A DNA stretch of 64,000 nt from Sulfurospirillum arsenophilum NBRC 109478 (GTDB lineage Bacteria; Campylobacterota; Campylobacteria; Campylobacterales; Sulfurospirillaceae): NCBI RefSeq assembly GCF_000813345.1, contig NZ_BBQF01000001.1, positions 620,001 to 684,000 on the forward strand, read 5' to 3'. Positions within the stretch are counted from its first letter, which is position 1. The number at the start of each line of letters is the position of its first letter. The notes under the pieces are model-generated. The model was not told where the DNA came from. It saw only the letters and a program-made list of their open reading frames with translations, and ran no database searches. Positions 28,551-38,100 of this stretch are shown here, piece after piece. The translations under genes and the position numbers were made by a program.

Positions 28551-28995
28551 AGAGTTGATTGAAAAGTTTGAGAGTGAGAATATTACGCTTTCTTCGCTAC
28601 AAAAGCGTGGGCTTGCTTATTTGATCGATGAGATTTTGATTTCTGTTTTATTTGCATTTATTTACTTTGATCAAATCCCAGATAACATGAGTACGGAGGA
28701 GATGATTGGTGCGATCAATAGTCTTTTTGGCTACGTTATTGTTTTAAAAGTAATTTATCAAACGTATTTTGTGTGGATGTATGGTGCAACATTGGGTAAA
28801 ATTGCAATGAAAATTAGAGTCATATCAATCGATGATTTGGAAAAACCTTCATTGATATTATCACTCAGTCGAGCGGCTTTTAGAATTATCAGTGAGTCCA
28901 TATTTTATTTAGGTTTTATATGGGCAGCTTTAAATCCAAAAAGAGAGACATGGCATGATAAAGTTGCCAGTACGTTGGTGGTCAATGCAAATTAA
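28540..28995 (+). CDS. RDD family membrane protein
   Basis: This 151-residue protein starts at ATG 28540, inside the purD end. After a short polar N-terminus ('[12 protein letters not shown]') comes '[24 protein letters not shown]', the RDD (Arg-Asp-Asp) motif region, then two further hydrophobic helices and '[13 protein letters not shown]', and the tail '[17 protein letters not shown]', typical of RDD proteins. Function of the family is mostly unknown. It overlaps lptD by 11 bases, so purD-rdd-lptD are co-translated. Confidence 0.85.
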   Translation: MTNEELIEKFESENITLSSLQKRGLAYLIDEILISVLFAFIYFDQIPDNMSTEEMIGAINSLFGYVIVLKVIYQTYFVWMYGATLGKIAMKIRVISIDDLEKPSLILSLSRAAFRIISESIFYLGFIWAALNPKRETWHDKVASTLVVNAN

Positions 28996-31099
28996 ACTTT
29001 TTATTTTACTGATGCTTTCTTTTGGAAGCGTATGGGCGGCACAAACACAAAAAACACCTCAAGATGTTGAAGTTTTAGCGAACATGGTTAATAAAGAGGG
29101 AACTTTAGTTCATGCTAAAGGGAATGTTGTCCTTTATAGTCCAAAATATCTTATTACGGCAGATGAAGCTTATTATGATCAAGCCAATGGCGATTTAGAG
29201 CTTTTTGGAAATGTCACAATGCTTGAAGGTGTGAGTTATGCAACCAGAAGTGGACATACAAAGCTTAATCTAAATACCGATAAAGGTGTCTCCAACCCGC
29301 TTTTCTTTTTTGATGAGAGCACTAATGTGTGGATCAAATGCGAAGATGCAGTTTTAAATCCAGAAACTTACGTTACACAAAAATCGATTGTTTCAAGCTG
29401 TAATACGCAGGATCCTGATTGGAAGATCGCTTTTACAACGGGTGAATTTAATAAAGAGAGTAAATGGTTACATCTTTATAATCCTGTTTTTTATGCAAAT
29501 GATATTCCTGTCTTTTACCTTCCTTATTTTTCGTTCTCAACCGATACTACTCGTCGAACAGGGCTTTTACGACCTCAATTTGGATTGGGAAATTCAGAAG
29601 GATTTTATTACATGCAACCTATCTATTTTGCTCCTGCTGTAGATTGGGATGTTGAACTTCGTCCTCAGGTAAGAACAAGTAGGGGAAAAGGAGCTGATGC
29701 AACGTATCGTTTTGTAGACTCTCCTTATTCACATGGAGAGATGACGACGGGTTATTTTCAAGAGAACAGTGAATATGCAGAGAAAGAGAAACTTAAAAAT
29801 AGCTCTCACTATGGATATCATTTGATGTATGATCGAAGTGCACTTTTGAATCCAAAGTACAATAATCTTGAAGATGGTTTGTGGGTTGATATTAATTATT
29901 TAAATGATGTTGATTATATCAATACTTTACGAGGAAATTCTTTAAGCTACGATAAACTTGTCACATCAAGACTCAACTATTATGTTAAAAATGAAGATGA
30001 TTATTTTGGTTTTTATTCAAAGTATTATATTGATACCACTAAAATTTCTAATCAAGACACATTACAAGAATTGCCAACACTCCATTATCACCATTTTGCT
30101 TCACCTTTATTGTTAGATAATTTACTTTATTCTGCTGATTATAAAGTAAATAACTATGAACGTAGAGTTGGAACAACTGCTTTACAAAATGAAGCTGATA
30201 TCCCTTTGACACTTTATTTTTCATTTTTAGAAGATTACTTGCATGCGAGTATTTCTGAAAATATTTATATGTCTCGCATTAATTATGGAAACGATGATAG
30301 TAATGAAAACTATGGAAAATATTGGAGAAATTATCATAAGTTTACTTTGTATACAGAAGTAGCAAAACCCTATGACTCTTTTTATCATACGATGTATATT
30401 GGCATAGATCACATTCTCCCAAGTAAAGAGAATGAAGATGGATACCTTGCTGATTTTATTACGCTTAATACCTTAGCAAAAAGTACAGCAGTTACACTAA
30501 GAGAATTTTTCTATAATAGTGATGGTGAAAAAAAAGTAAGCCACAAGCTTAAACAAATTTATTACAGTGATTATGATTATAAATATGGCGATTTGGAAAA
30601 TGACCTTAAGTATCATATAACAGATAAAATTTCATTAGGAAATAATATCTATTATTCTCATGAGTTTAGCAAAATTTCGCGGAATCAAATTTCTATCAAT
30701 TATGCGGATGAAATCTATTCAACATCTTTACGCTATACCTATCAAGATGATACGTACAAAGAAAATACAATTTATAGAATAACCAGAGATACAACATCTA
30801 ATAAAGATTATAGTTATGTAACTTTCTATGCAGATACAAAATATATTACACACTATAATATTTTTACGAGCATTGATTATGATGTTCGTGATGATGAATT
30901 TAAATCTTGGAGTATTGGTTTTAAAAAAAGCATGAAATGTTGGGATTATTCATTACAGTATAGAGATACAACAACACCTAAATTAACGAGTACCAGCATA
31001 GATTCTGTGAATAGACAAGGAATTATGTTTATGTTTAATCTCTATCCTATGGGAAGCTTAGGATATGAATTTTCGCATGAAACACAACAAAAATTATAA
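28985..31099 (+). CDS. lptD: LPS-assembly protein LptD
   Basis: This 704-residue outer-membrane protein has a signal peptide (1-18, 'FILLMLSFGSVWA'), an N-terminal OstA/LptA-like periplasmic domain ('GTLVHAKGNVVLYSPKYLITADEAYYDQANGDLELFGNV') and a long Tyr/Asn/Asp-rich C-terminal beta-barrel with many alternating strands. Two cysteines near 'WIKCEDAV' and 'VSSCNTQ' and one near the C-terminus ('SMKCWDY') may form the disulfides needed for maturation. It inserts LPS in the outer leaflet. I start at ATG 28985, before the signal peptide. The tiny LptM-like gene at 21871 may act on it. Confidence 0.92.
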   Translation: MQIKLFILLMLSFGSVWAAQTQKTPQDVEVLANMVNKEGTLVHAKGNVVLYSPKYLITADEAYYDQANGDLELFGNVTMLEGVSYATRSGHTKLNLNTDKGVSNPLFFFDESTNVWIKCEDAVLNPETYVTQKSIVSSCNTQDPDWKIAFTTGEFNKESKWLHLYNPVFYANDIPVFYLPYFSFSTDTTRRTGLLRPQFGLGNSEGFYYMQPIYFAPAVDWDVELRPQVRTSRGKGADATYRFVDSPYSHGEMTTGYFQENSEYAEKEKLKNSSHYGYHLMYDRSALLNPKYNNLEDGLWVDINYLNDVDYINTLRGNSLSYDKLVTSRLNYYVKNEDDYFGFYSKYYIDTTKISNQDTLQELPTLHYHHFASPLLLDNLLYSADYKVNNYERRVGTTALQNEADIPLTLYFSFLEDYLHASISENIYMSRINYGNDDSNENYGKYWRNYHKFTLYTEVAKPYDSFYHTMYIGIDHILPSKENEDGYLADFITLNTLAKSTAVTLREFFYNSDGEKKVSHKLKQIYYSDYDYKYGDLENDLKYHITDKISLGNNIYYSHEFSKISRNQISINYADEIYSTSLRYTYQDDTYKENTIYRITRDTTSNKDYSYVTFYADTKYITHYNIFTSIDYDVRDDEFKSWSIGFKKSMKCWDYSLQYRDTTTPKLTSTSIDSVNRQGIMFMFNLYPMGSLGYEFSHETQQKL

Positions 31100-31140
31100 A
31101 AATAATAATGAGATTTAGTTAAAATCGAAGGAGAAGAAGA

Positions 31141-33384
31141 GTGGAATACAAAATTAAAGTCAATAATCAGGAAGAAATTTACGATCTTGGTAAAGTTGCA
31201 AAACAAGCAGCAGGGGCTGCTTTGTTGAAGATTAAAAATACTGTTATTTTAGCAACTGTATCAAGAGATGATTCACAAGTTGCAGAAAATTTTGTACCTT
31301 TAACCGTACAGTACATTGAAAAAACCTATGCAGTTGGAAAAATACCTGGTGGCTATTTTAAACGCGAAACAAAGCCTGGTGATTTTGAAACGCTTACTTC
31401 ACGTGTTATTGACAGAAGTCTTAGACCACTTTTCCCAAAAGGGTATGCGTACCCAACCCAAATCACTGTTTTTGTACTGAGTTGTGATCCTGAAGTTGAT
31501 CTTCAAGTAGCAGCGCTTAATGCTGCAAGTGCTGCTCTTTATCTCTCCGATATTCCTGTCAATAAAGCTGTTGCAGGTGTGCGCATTGGTTTTATTGATG
31601 GAGAGTACGTTGTCAATCCTTCAAATTCAGCCCTTAAAACCAGTACATTAGATCTTTATGTTGCCGGTACAAAAGAAGAGCTTTTAATGATTGAGATGCG
31701 CTCAATTGCTTCAATGGAGACAATGAGCTTACCTGTTATGGCAATTGATCCAATGTTAGATCCAACATTGGCAGAGAGTGTTATTACAAAGCAATCAATC
31801 AATGAGTTTGATGAAGATGCTATTTTAATCGCTATCGATAAGGCACAAAGTGCTATTACAGAAGCAACAACGGCGTATGAAGCAACATTTAAACCGCTTA
31901 AAAAAGAAGATGCTATTCTTGATTATAAACAAGATTTAGCCAATGATTCTATTTTGGCTTATGTTGATGAGTTTTATAAAGAAGAAGTTCATAATGCAAT
32001 TAATCAAATGGCAAAAAGTGAGCGCGCTAGTGAACTTGGAAGAATTATCAAGAAAATTTTAACAGATGAAGTGGCAGTTTTAGAAGGTTGGAGCAAAGAG
32101 CTAGTTGATAGCGTTGTGAATACTTATAAAAAGAAGATTGTTAGAGAGATGATTATTGAAAAACGTGTTCGTGCAGATGGAAGAAAGCTTAATGAAATTA
32201 GACCAATTAGCATTGAAACCAATATTTTACCACTTGCACATGGTTCATGTCTGTTTACACGAGGTCAAACACAAGCATTAGCGGTTGTGACACTGGGTAA
32301 CGATAAAGATGCTCAAATGTATGATCTTTTAACAGAGAAAAATACCATAAACGATACCTTTATGGTGAACTATAACTTTCCAGGTTTCTCCGTTGGCGAG
32401 GCTGGTCCCCTTCGTGCACCAGGACGTAGAGAATTAGGACATGGTAATCTTGCACGTCGTGCATTAGAGCCTGTTCTTGATAGAAATCGTTTGCAAACCA
32501 TTCGTTTGGTATCAGAAATTTTAGAATCAAATGGTTCTTCTTCAATGGCAACCATCTGTGGTGGAGCCTTAGCACTTCGTGCTGCGGGAGTCAATCTTGA
32601 AAAACTCGTAGCGGGTATTGCTATGGGACTTGTTTTTGAAGGTGATAAGCACGCAGTACTTAGTGATATTATGGGACTTGAAGATCATGATGGCGATATG
32701 GATTTTAAAGTAGCTGGTACACGCGAAGGCATTACAGCGCTTCAGATGGATATTAAACTAGGCGGTATTTCACGTGATGTTCTTAAAGAGGCATTGTACC
32801 AAGCCAAAGAGGGTAGAGCACATATTTTAGGGCTAATGGAAACTGCAAATCAAGAGATTGTGATCAACAATGCTATCTTGCCAAAACTTGAGCTTTTTAG
32901 TGTTGATCCATCAAAAATCGTTGATATCATTGGGCAAGCAGGTAAAACTATTCGAGAAATTATCGAGCGATTTGAAGTCTCCATTGATCTTGATCGTGAA
33001 AAAGGCGAAGTTAAAATTGCAGGAGAGAACAAAGAAAAAGTTGAAGCTGCAAAAGAACACATTATTCAAATTACCAATAAACCTTCTTTTGGTGGACGTG
33101 GTGGTGGAAGAGATAGAGGCGGTGATCGACATAGTGCCCCTAGAGAAGAGAAGCCAGTACCAACATTCGTACAAGATGAAGTAGTTGATGGTGTTGTTAA
33201 ACGTATTGTTGATTTTGGTGCGTTTATTGAACTTCCTGGTGGCATTGATGGATTGTTACATGTCTCCAAAATTGCTGATCATCGTGTGGATAAAGTAAGT
33301 GATTATCTAGCGCTTGAGCAAAAAGTGCGTGTTAAAGTTTTGAAGCAAACAGGGAATAAAATCGAACTAGGCCTTGAGCGTTAA
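31141..33384 (+). CDS. pnp: Polyribonucleotide nucleotidyltransferase
   Basis: This 747-residue 3'-5' phosphorolytic exoribonuclease has two RNase PH domains (about 1-230 and 330-560, with '[33 protein letters not shown]'), a helical linker, a KH domain ('[19 protein letters not shown]') and a C-terminal S1 domain ('[28 protein letters not shown]'). A Gly/Arg-rich insert ('[15 protein letters not shown]') lies between KH and S1. The start is GTG after AAGGAGAAGAAGA. It follows lptD by 41 bases. Confidence 0.96.
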   Translation: MEYKIKVNNQEEIYDLGKVAKQAAGAALLKIKNTVILATVSRDDSQVAENFVPLTVQYIEKTYAVGKIPGGYFKRETKPGDFETLTSRVIDRSLRPLFPKGYAYPTQITVFVLSCDPEVDLQVAALNAASAALYLSDIPVNKAVAGVRIGFIDGEYVVNPSNSALKTSTLDLYVAGTKEELLMIEMRSIASMETMSLPVMAIDPMLDPTLAESVITKQSINEFDEDAILIAIDKAQSAITEATTAYEATFKPLKKEDAILDYKQDLANDSILAYVDEFYKEEVHNAINQMAKSERASELGRIIKKILTDEVAVLEGWSKELVDSVVNTYKKKIVREMIIEKRVRADGRKLNEIRPISIETNILPLAHGSCLFTRGQTQALAVVTLGNDKDAQMYDLLTEKNTINDTFMVNYNFPGFSVGEAGPLRAPGRRELGHGNLARRALEPVLDRNRLQTIRLVSEILESNGSSSMATICGGALALRAAGVNLEKLVAGIAMGLVFEGDKHAVLSDIMGLEDHDGDMDFKVAGTREGITALQMDIKLGGISRDVLKEALYQAKEGRAHILGLMETANQEIVINNAILPKLELFSVDPSKIVDIIGQAGKTIREIIERFEVSIDLDREKGEVKIAGENKEKVEAAKEHIIQITNKPSFGGRGGGRDRGGDRHSAPREEKPVPTFVQDEVVDGVVKRIVDFGAFIELPGGIDGLLHVSKIADHRVDKVSDYLALEQKVRVKVLKQTGNKIELGLER

Positions 33385-33413
33385 CTTTAAAGGCTTTTTA
33401 ACAATTAGGTGGA

Positions 33414-33419
33414 TATAAT
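33414..33419 (+). promoter_or_regulatory. -10 box of atpE
   Basis: TATAAT lies 73 bases before the atpE start, preceded by TTAACA at a plausible -35 distance. The leader between holds no gene. Confidence 0.5.
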
Positions 33420-33486
33420 CTCGCTCACAAAGTGGAAAGTAGGGGTTTTATCCGAACAGACTTTGAAAAACAAATAGGAGCAATCT

Positions 33487-33789
33487 TTGAAAAAGATTCT
33501 TTTTTTAATGGTAGCATTTGCAACATTAGCGTTTGCAGGTGAGGGTGAAACAGTTAAAGCTTACTCAGCACTCGCTGTAGGTATCGTACTTGGTCTTGCT
33601 GCACTTGGTGGCGCAATCGGTATGGGAAATACTGCATCTTCAGCAATTTCTGGAACAGCAAGAAATCCTGGTCTTGGTGGTAAACTTGTAACTACAATGT
33701 TTATTGCACTTGCGATGATCGAAGCACAAGTTATTTATGCACTTGTTATTTCTTTGATCCTTCTTTACAAAAACCCATTTCTTGGTTAA
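33487..33789 (+). CDS. atpE: ATP synthase F0 subunit c
   Basis: This 100-residue proteolipid starts with TTG, with AGGAG at 33475-33479. An N-terminal signal-like stretch ('ILFLMVAFATLAFA') precedes two membrane helices; helix 1 holds 'GGAIGMGNTASSAISGTARNPG' and helix 2 the ion-binding Glu in 'IALAMIEAQVIYALV'. The extra N-terminal hydrophobic stretch is usual in Campylobacterota. It stands alone, away from other atp genes, with its own promoter and terminator. Confidence 0.94.
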   Translation: MKKILFLMVAFATLAFAGEGETVKAYSALAVGIVLGLAALGGAIGMGNTASSAISGTARNPGLGGKLVTTMFIALAMIEAQVIYALVISLILLYKNPFLG

Positions 33790-33806
33790 TTAACACAACA
33801 AATAAA

Positions 33807-33837
33807 TGAGACCTTTTTTAAAGGTCTCACTCTTCTT
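33807..33837 (+). terminator. atpE terminator
   Basis: A 10-bp stem TGAGACCTTT/AAAGGTCTCA (33807-33816 with 33820-33829) with a TTT loop is followed by a T-rich tail. It ends five bases before the tRNA gene. Confidence 0.85.
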
Positions 33838-33841
33838 TTAT

Positions 33842-33926
33842 GCGGTCGTGGTGAAACGGTAGACACACTACCTTGAGGTGGTAGCGCCCTACGGGTGTGG
33901 GGGTTCAAATCCCCCCGACCGCACCA
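33842..33926 (+). tRNA. tRNA-Leu (anticodon GAG)
   Basis: The acceptor stem GCGGTCG/CGACCGC closes the cloverleaf; the anticodon loop 'CTTGAGG' gives GAG; a variable arm as in class II tRNAs is present, and GGTTCAAATC forms the T loop. CCA is encoded (33924-33926). The 3' end is the attachment site of the prophage, which leaves the gene intact. Confidence 0.96.
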
Positions 33927-33928
33927 TT
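33904..33928. repeat. attL (25-bp direct repeat in tRNA-Leu)
   Basis: The 25 bases from TTCAAATCC through GCACCATT, covering the T arm and 3' end of the tRNA, recur exactly at 47509-47533. After this the two flanks diverge. This is the crossover region of a tRNA-targeting integrase. Confidence 0.92.
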
Positions 33929-33998
33929 TTCTTCTTTTAATCCCCTAAAATAGGCACTTTTAGAACAAACCAAAAAAATTACTGTTTCCCCCACATAC

Positions 33999-34880
33999 CT
34001 ACGAATAAAGCAAAATATCAGTTTTAAACGAAGTGAAGTGACCCTCTATATAACTTACATAAACATCATAAATCATACGAGTATTTGAGTGACCAAGATA
34101 TTGAGATAATTCAAGCGGTGTACAGAGTTGTTTATAAAGCATATTTGTAGCAAACGTATGGCGCATGTTATAAGGTCGTCTATATTCAATACCTAGTTTT
34201 TTAAGTAAAGGCTTCCACCAATAGTTACAAAAGATATGCGTGTCATGGTATGGATTACCGTATTGCGTTGTCATCATGTAGTTATCATTTTCACGTTCAA
34301 ACATTTTTACGATGTAGGGATAAAGCGTATCAAGGATAGGAATATCTCTTATTGACCCGAATGTTTTAGGCTTAACATCACCAAAACGTGAGATTGTAGA
34401 TCGAATATGAATTACTCTCTTTTCAAAATCAATATCAGCACGTTTAAGAGCTAATATTTCACCCGTTCTCATTCCCGTAAAGAAACCCATAGCCAAAAGA
34501 TAAACAAGGTTAAAATTATAGTTTTCTGCTCCCTCTAAGATACGTTTGACATCATCACTCGTAAAAGGTTTAATGCGTGGTGCATGGTATTTAGGAAGTG
34601 CTACGTGTATCATAGGGTTTTTATCTATTATTTCATCTTCCAAAGCAACGTCAAGAATACCCTTTAAAACGCTTAAGTAATTTCGTTTAGACTTATTCCC
34701 CACACCGTCTATTTTTTTGTACCAAAGCTTTATGTGAGAGGCTTTTATATCTTTGATATTCATGTTATGAAATTCATCAAAGCGCTTATTGATGATACGT
34801 CTATTTTTATCAAAGTAAGAAGGCTTCCATTCGTCCTCATTGAGTTCAAGATAAAGGGAAGCGTATTTTTGGAAAGTCAT
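33999..34880 (-). CDS. int: Tyrosine recombinase / phage integrase
   Basis: This 293-residue protein has an N-terminal SAM-like DNA-binding domain ('TFQKYASLYLELNEDEWKPS') and a C-terminal catalytic domain: Arg I in 'GFFTGMRTGEILALKRADID', box II 'RPYNMRHTFATNML', 'LSQYLGHSNTRM' and a terminal tyrosine within 'IYDVYVSYIEG'. The usual box II His is replaced by Tyr, seen in other integrases. It lies next to attL, pointing at the tRNA, and starts directly after rep, so it is the promoter-distal gene of the phage block. It should carry out integration at tRNA-Leu. Confidence 0.93.
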   Translation of the reverse strand: MTFQKYASLYLELNEDEWKPSYFDKNRRIINKRFDEFHNMNIKDIKASHIKLWYKKIDGVGNKSKRNYLSVLKGILDVALEDEIIDKNPMIHVALPKYHAPRIKPFTSDDVKRILEGAENYNFNLVYLLAMGFFTGMRTGEILALKRADIDFEKRVIHIRSTISRFGDVKPKTFGSIRDIPILDTLYPYIVKMFERENDNYMMTTQYGNPYHDTHIFCNYWWKPLLKKLGIEYRRPYNMRHTFATNMLYKQLCTPLELSQYLGHSNTRMIYDVYVSYIEGHFTSFKTDILLYS

Positions 34881-36194
34881 TTATGCTCCGATATTCTCAA
34901 AGTTAGTGTTAAAATCATTGAGTGATTGAATTTGACCGTGAATGAGTCCACGCTTAATACACTCGTTTTGAACTAATCCAAAGTGTTGAAGATTGCAGAG
35001 TTCAGGATTAAGTTTGTGATAGTATTGAACAAGATCATAGTTTTTGCGATGTGCTATCGGTTTTGGATACAGTTCTATTTTTTGACCTTTGACATTAAAT
35101 AGTTCAATTTTGATTGTTTTCCTTTTTTCTCTAATCACGAATTTATCTCTATATCGCATAGTGTTCGGCTCTTTTATCTCTTTCATTTCGCCAAACTCAT
35201 GGACGAGTGAACCATCTTGGAACATTTGATAAAGACCTCTTTCGTATTGAAGTGTTTTACCACTTTTTATATCTTCAAAGATGAAGTAATCATTTTCAGC
35301 AGACCACTCGCACATAGAGTTAATTTTAAGATCAGAGAGGTATAACCAATCATTCTCTAAAGGATAGACTTTGTTATAGACCCATTGAGGCACGAGTGTG
35401 TGTGAAGTCGTAAAGCGGACAATACGGTTTTTAATGTACCATGCTTGAAGCTCATCTATTTGTGCTTGGTTTTTAATATCCATGAATGATTTAGTGACAT
35501 ATTTGAGTATGTAGCCGACTGGATTAGTTAATGTCCATTGAAAACCGTTAAGCTCACCTTTGGCGATCTGTTCAGGAGATAGACGTTTTTTATCTTGACC
35601 GATATTTTGAGAAGCGCCAAAGATTTTTTCAAACTCTTTTTTGAGTTTATCAATCGAGCTAAAAGGTACATAGAGCAGAACATGAGCATGAGGCACACCG
35701 CTTTCGTGTGGCTCAACAGCAAAGAGATAACCGATTTTAGTCTCTTTACGGATATTGAGGATTGTACGAGTTTTAAAAAAGCTATCCCATTGCCATCTTA
35801 GTACCATGTAAAGATCATGTGCATTAAATGCCTCTTGGAGTAGGGCTTTAGTGCGAAAGTATCCGTAACGATCATTTTCAGGAAGTTTACACAAGAGATC
35901 ATCATTAAAGCGTGAGTAGTCACCATAGAAAAGATCGTGTAGCCAACCATCAAGCGTGAGTGTCATAAAGATAGGCGTTAAATCAAGATTAGTCATTGCT
36001 TGTTGAAGAGTGTTTACTTTGTTAACAAGTTGAGCATAATAGCGTGATGAGATATTCGCACTCATGGAAACATCAAGCAATGATTTACATGTACCGTTTG
36101 AAGTAACAAAATTTGATGTCGATAAATACTCTTTTTGACGGTTAATTTTTGTTTGAGCGTTTTCAACGTCAAAAGAGTTAAGACCGTATTTCAT
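34881..36194 (-). CDS. Rolling-circle replication initiator (HUH family, pII-like)
   Basis: This 437-residue protein has the three HUH endonuclease motifs: motif 1 'IFMTLTLDG', motif 2 'GVPHAHVLLYV' with the metal-binding His-x-His, and motif 3 'GYILKYVTKSF' with two tyrosines four apart, as in the gpA/pII superfamily that nicks and closes at the plus origin. It should start single-strand phage DNA synthesis. AAGGTGCT (minus strand 36205-36198) gives the ribosome site. The 242-base gap upstream is a candidate origin. A TTTACATGTA half-copy of the dispersed repeat lies near its start (36084). Confidence 0.88.
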   Translation of the reverse strand: MKYGLNSFDVENAQTKINRQKEYLSTSNFVTSNGTCKSLLDVSMSANISSRYYAQLVNKVNTLQQAMTNLDLTPIFMTLTLDGWLHDLFYGDYSRFNDDLLCKLPENDRYGYFRTKALLQEAFNAHDLYMVLRWQWDSFFKTRTILNIRKETKIGYLFAVEPHESGVPHAHVLLYVPFSSIDKLKKEFEKIFGASQNIGQDKKRLSPEQIAKGELNGFQWTLTNPVGYILKYVTKSFMDIKNQAQIDELQAWYIKNRIVRFTTSHTLVPQWVYNKVYPLENDWLYLSDLKINSMCEWSAENDYFIFEDIKSGKTLQYERGLYQMFQDGSLVHEFGEMKEIKEPNTMRYRDKFVIREKRKTIKIELFNVKGQKIELYPKPIAHRKNYDLVQYYHKLNPELCNLQHFGLVQNECIKRGLIHGQIQSLNDFNTNFENIGA

Positions 36195-36436
36195 ATAAGC
36201 ACCTTTTTTAAAAATGTCGGGAAACTTTTGTTAAGTTGACAAGAGAGCTTCGCTCATGCGGTGCGGTTGCTCCTCTTCGCTCTTGCTCGTTAAGTCAAAA
36301 AAACCTAAAATCAGCTGTTTAGGATGGAGTCTCAAAATGAGTTAACCACCTTTATAGCACCTTACGTTCTCATCACCTCGCAGGTTGTAACGGTTGGTAC
36401 TGTTACGCTGCGCTAGTCCACACGTTCGCTTATAGG
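36195..36436. promoter_or_regulatory. Hairpin-rich phage intergenic region (candidate origin or packaging signal)
   Basis: The 242-base gap between rep and a tiny membrane-protein gene holds no frame but many stem-loops: AACTT/AAGTT (36223-36237), CCTAAA/TTTAGG (36303-36322), CTCA/TGAG (about 36330-36340), a two-part stem GTAAC-GT/AC-GTTAC (about 36388-36408), and AGGCT/AGCCT just into the small gene (36434-36446). It is more GC-rich than its surroundings. In Ff phages the largest intergenic region carries the origins and packaging hairpin, so this is a good candidate; no nick site could be fixed. Confidence 0.55.
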
Positions 36437-36562
36437 CTATGAGCCTCGCTCTCTTTTATCTGCGATGCTTTTTTCCCTTGTCTCTATCGAAGAAAAGTAC
36501 ACCCAAAATGCAAAACCCAATACAACTAAAACTAAAAAAACTACGTCATACCATGTAAACAT
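36437..36562 (-). CDS. Tiny single-span phage membrane protein (41 aa)
   Basis: ATG at 36562 (minus strand) opens 41 codons: 'MFTWYDVVFLVLVVLGFAFW' forms one membrane helix, followed by a charged tail ('REKSIADKRERGS'). AAAGGG five to six bases before the start is a strong ribosome site. It lies 11 bases after zot. Small one-helix proteins are usual in filamentous phages (pVII, pIX, pXI-like), but its position does not tell which this is. Confidence 0.65.
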   Translation of the reverse strand: MFTWYDVVFLVLVVLGFAFWVYFSSIETREKSIADKRERGS

Positions 36563-36573
36563 TTTGCACCCTT

Positions 36574-37797
36574 TCAATTCTGATTTTTTGTTGTTGATTT
36601 AGCTCTGTTTGTGCCGTTTGTCGTGTCAAAATCTCTACTTAGTCCAAAGCTATTAATCGCTGAATTATGGATAAGCAGATTGACGTAAAAGCTCCGTTTT
36701 GTGATAGGTTGTGTAGAGATCACGAAAAAGACTTGTTTTTCTACAAAGGCTTTAAACTGGTCGAGTGTAAGAATTTGAGTACCGATGTAATAGACGTTAT
36801 CCATCACAAAGACACGGTAAAGGCTTTGAGCTTCAATGTTGGTGTAAGGCTCTTTCACATAATCGTCATAGGTAGAAAGCTCATCTTTTTTAAGGTTGCC
36901 TCGTGCGCCTTTAACGGAGTTCGGAGGAGGCAAAGAGAGGTCATACTCTTGTTTAGGTTGAGGAATTTCTTTTGTGGTATTCTGCTCGACTGGTTGAGGC
37001 GTACTTTTCATGCCACCAAAGAGAGAATAAAAGGTGTAAATAAATAAGCCTATTGCGATAATGATTAATACAAAAAAGATATAAAGGTACTTTTTCCAAT
37101 AAGACTTTTTAACTTCAACAGTACGTCCACCATCACCACTCACATAGAGCATGAAAGGGTTGAAGTCATTACCGCTTTTGTCTTTGATGGTTTTTTGCTT
37201 TTTATATTTGATCTTATCACGACCACCCGTGATGATGTTTTTACCTTCCGAGTCGTACAAATCGAAAACAATATCATTGATAGGATCAGCTTTCATGGAG
37301 TATTCAGGAGCAATGTAAAGCTCAAAATCAATACCTAAATACTTATCATGTACTTTATCAAGACTTTGGGTCATTAATAGAAAATCACAAGGACCGTAAT
37401 GTCGCTGTAATGAGAAGAAATTTGAGATCATTTCGCACGTTTCTAGGTTCGCTTGAGCGGTTGAAAACGTACTTAGTCCAAATTGGCACTCATCATAAAT
37501 AAAAAGCGTTGGAGTACGTTCTGATTCGGGCTTTTGTTTTTCTTTCATCTGCTCATCAAAGAGTATTAAAAGATCTTCTTTTGTCCAATATTTATCTTCG
37601 TGTTTGATCTCTATGTCATTGTTACCGCTTAGCTCTTTAAAAAGGGCGGGTTTAAATCCACCAACGTTCGTAATAAGACGTTTATAGAGGGTATGGCGTG
37701 GTACTTTACCATTCGGAGAGTCCACAGGCTCAAAGAGAAAATGTATAGAGGTTAAGCTTTTACCGCTACCTTGTCCACCTATCAGCACCTTAATCAT
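36574..37797 (-). CDS. Zot-type phage assembly ATPase (pI-like)
   Basis: This 407-residue protein has a P-loop 'GGQGSGKSLT' at 7-16 and Walker B 'TLFIYDEC' near 96-103, then a membrane span (about 231-253, 'YLYIFFVLIIIAIGLFIYTF') and a periplasmic Pro/Gln-rich tail. This is the pI/Zot family that drives extrusion of the filament through inner membrane and secretin. The name Zot comes from a cholera toxin; this protein is a morphogenesis ATPase. It lies after the DUF2523 gene, the usual inovirus order. Confidence 0.93.
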   Translation of the reverse strand: MIKVLIGGQGSGKSLTSIHFLFEPVDSPNGKVPRHTLYKRLITNVGGFKPALFKELSGNNDIEIKHEDKYWTKEDLLILFDEQMKEKQKPESERTPTLFIYDECQFGLSTFSTAQANLETCEMISNFFSLQRHYGPCDFLLMTQSLDKVHDKYLGIDFELYIAPEYSMKADPINDIVFDLYDSEGKNIITGGRDKIKYKKQKTIKDKSGNDFNPFMLYVSGDGGRTVEVKKSYWKKYLYIFFVLIIIAIGLFIYTFYSLFGGMKSTPQPVEQNTTKEIPQPKQEYDLSLPPPNSVKGARGNLKKDELSTYDDYVKEPYTNIEAQSLYRVFVMDNVYYIGTQILTLDQFKAFVEKQVFFVISTQPITKRSFYVNLLIHNSAINSFGLSRDFDTTNGTNRAKSTTKNQN

Positions 37798-37799
37798 GG

Positions 37800-38099
37800 T
37801 TAATTACCATACGTCCAAAACTGTACCATTTTCATTTTTAACCAGTTTGCAGACATAAACGAAAAGTACGTAGCTAAAAGATCAAATGCTTTCAGTTGTG
37901 TGAGAAACCAACAAATTGTAGGAGTCATGAAAGAACTCATATTAATATGAGACATTGCAAAATCTTTAACACCACTCATAACCGTTACAAGAAGAGTAGT
38001 ATAGAGAGTAAAAAAAACTAATTTTGCACCTTTTTTACCAAAGAGCTTAATTAGAAAATCTGTAAGTGCTGTAAAAAATCCAGTTAAAAACATTGGCAT
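37800..38099 (-). CDS. DUF2523/pVI-like minor coat protein
   Basis: This 99-residue protein is strongly hydrophobic with about three membrane segments ('FLTGFFTALTDFLIKLF', 'LVFFTLYTTLLVTVMSG', 'TPTICWFLTQLKAFDLLATYF'). Its size, topology and place between the pIII-like and Zot genes match the DUF2523 family, regarded as the pVI equivalent that caps the phage end with pIII. It overlaps neither neighbour but the gaps are one to two bases. Confidence 0.8.
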   Translation of the reverse strand: MPMFLTGFFTALTDFLIKLFGKKGAKLVFFTLYTTLLVTVMSGVKDFAMSHINMSSFMTPTICWFLTQLKAFDLLATYFSFMSANWLKMKMVQFWTYGN

Positions 38100-38100
38100 A

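Noticed and set aside
36574-37797. Zot homologue as a toxin gene
   Set aside because: Family knowledge and context (secretin, coat, DUF2523) make it a phage assembly ATPase; nothing supports a toxin role here.
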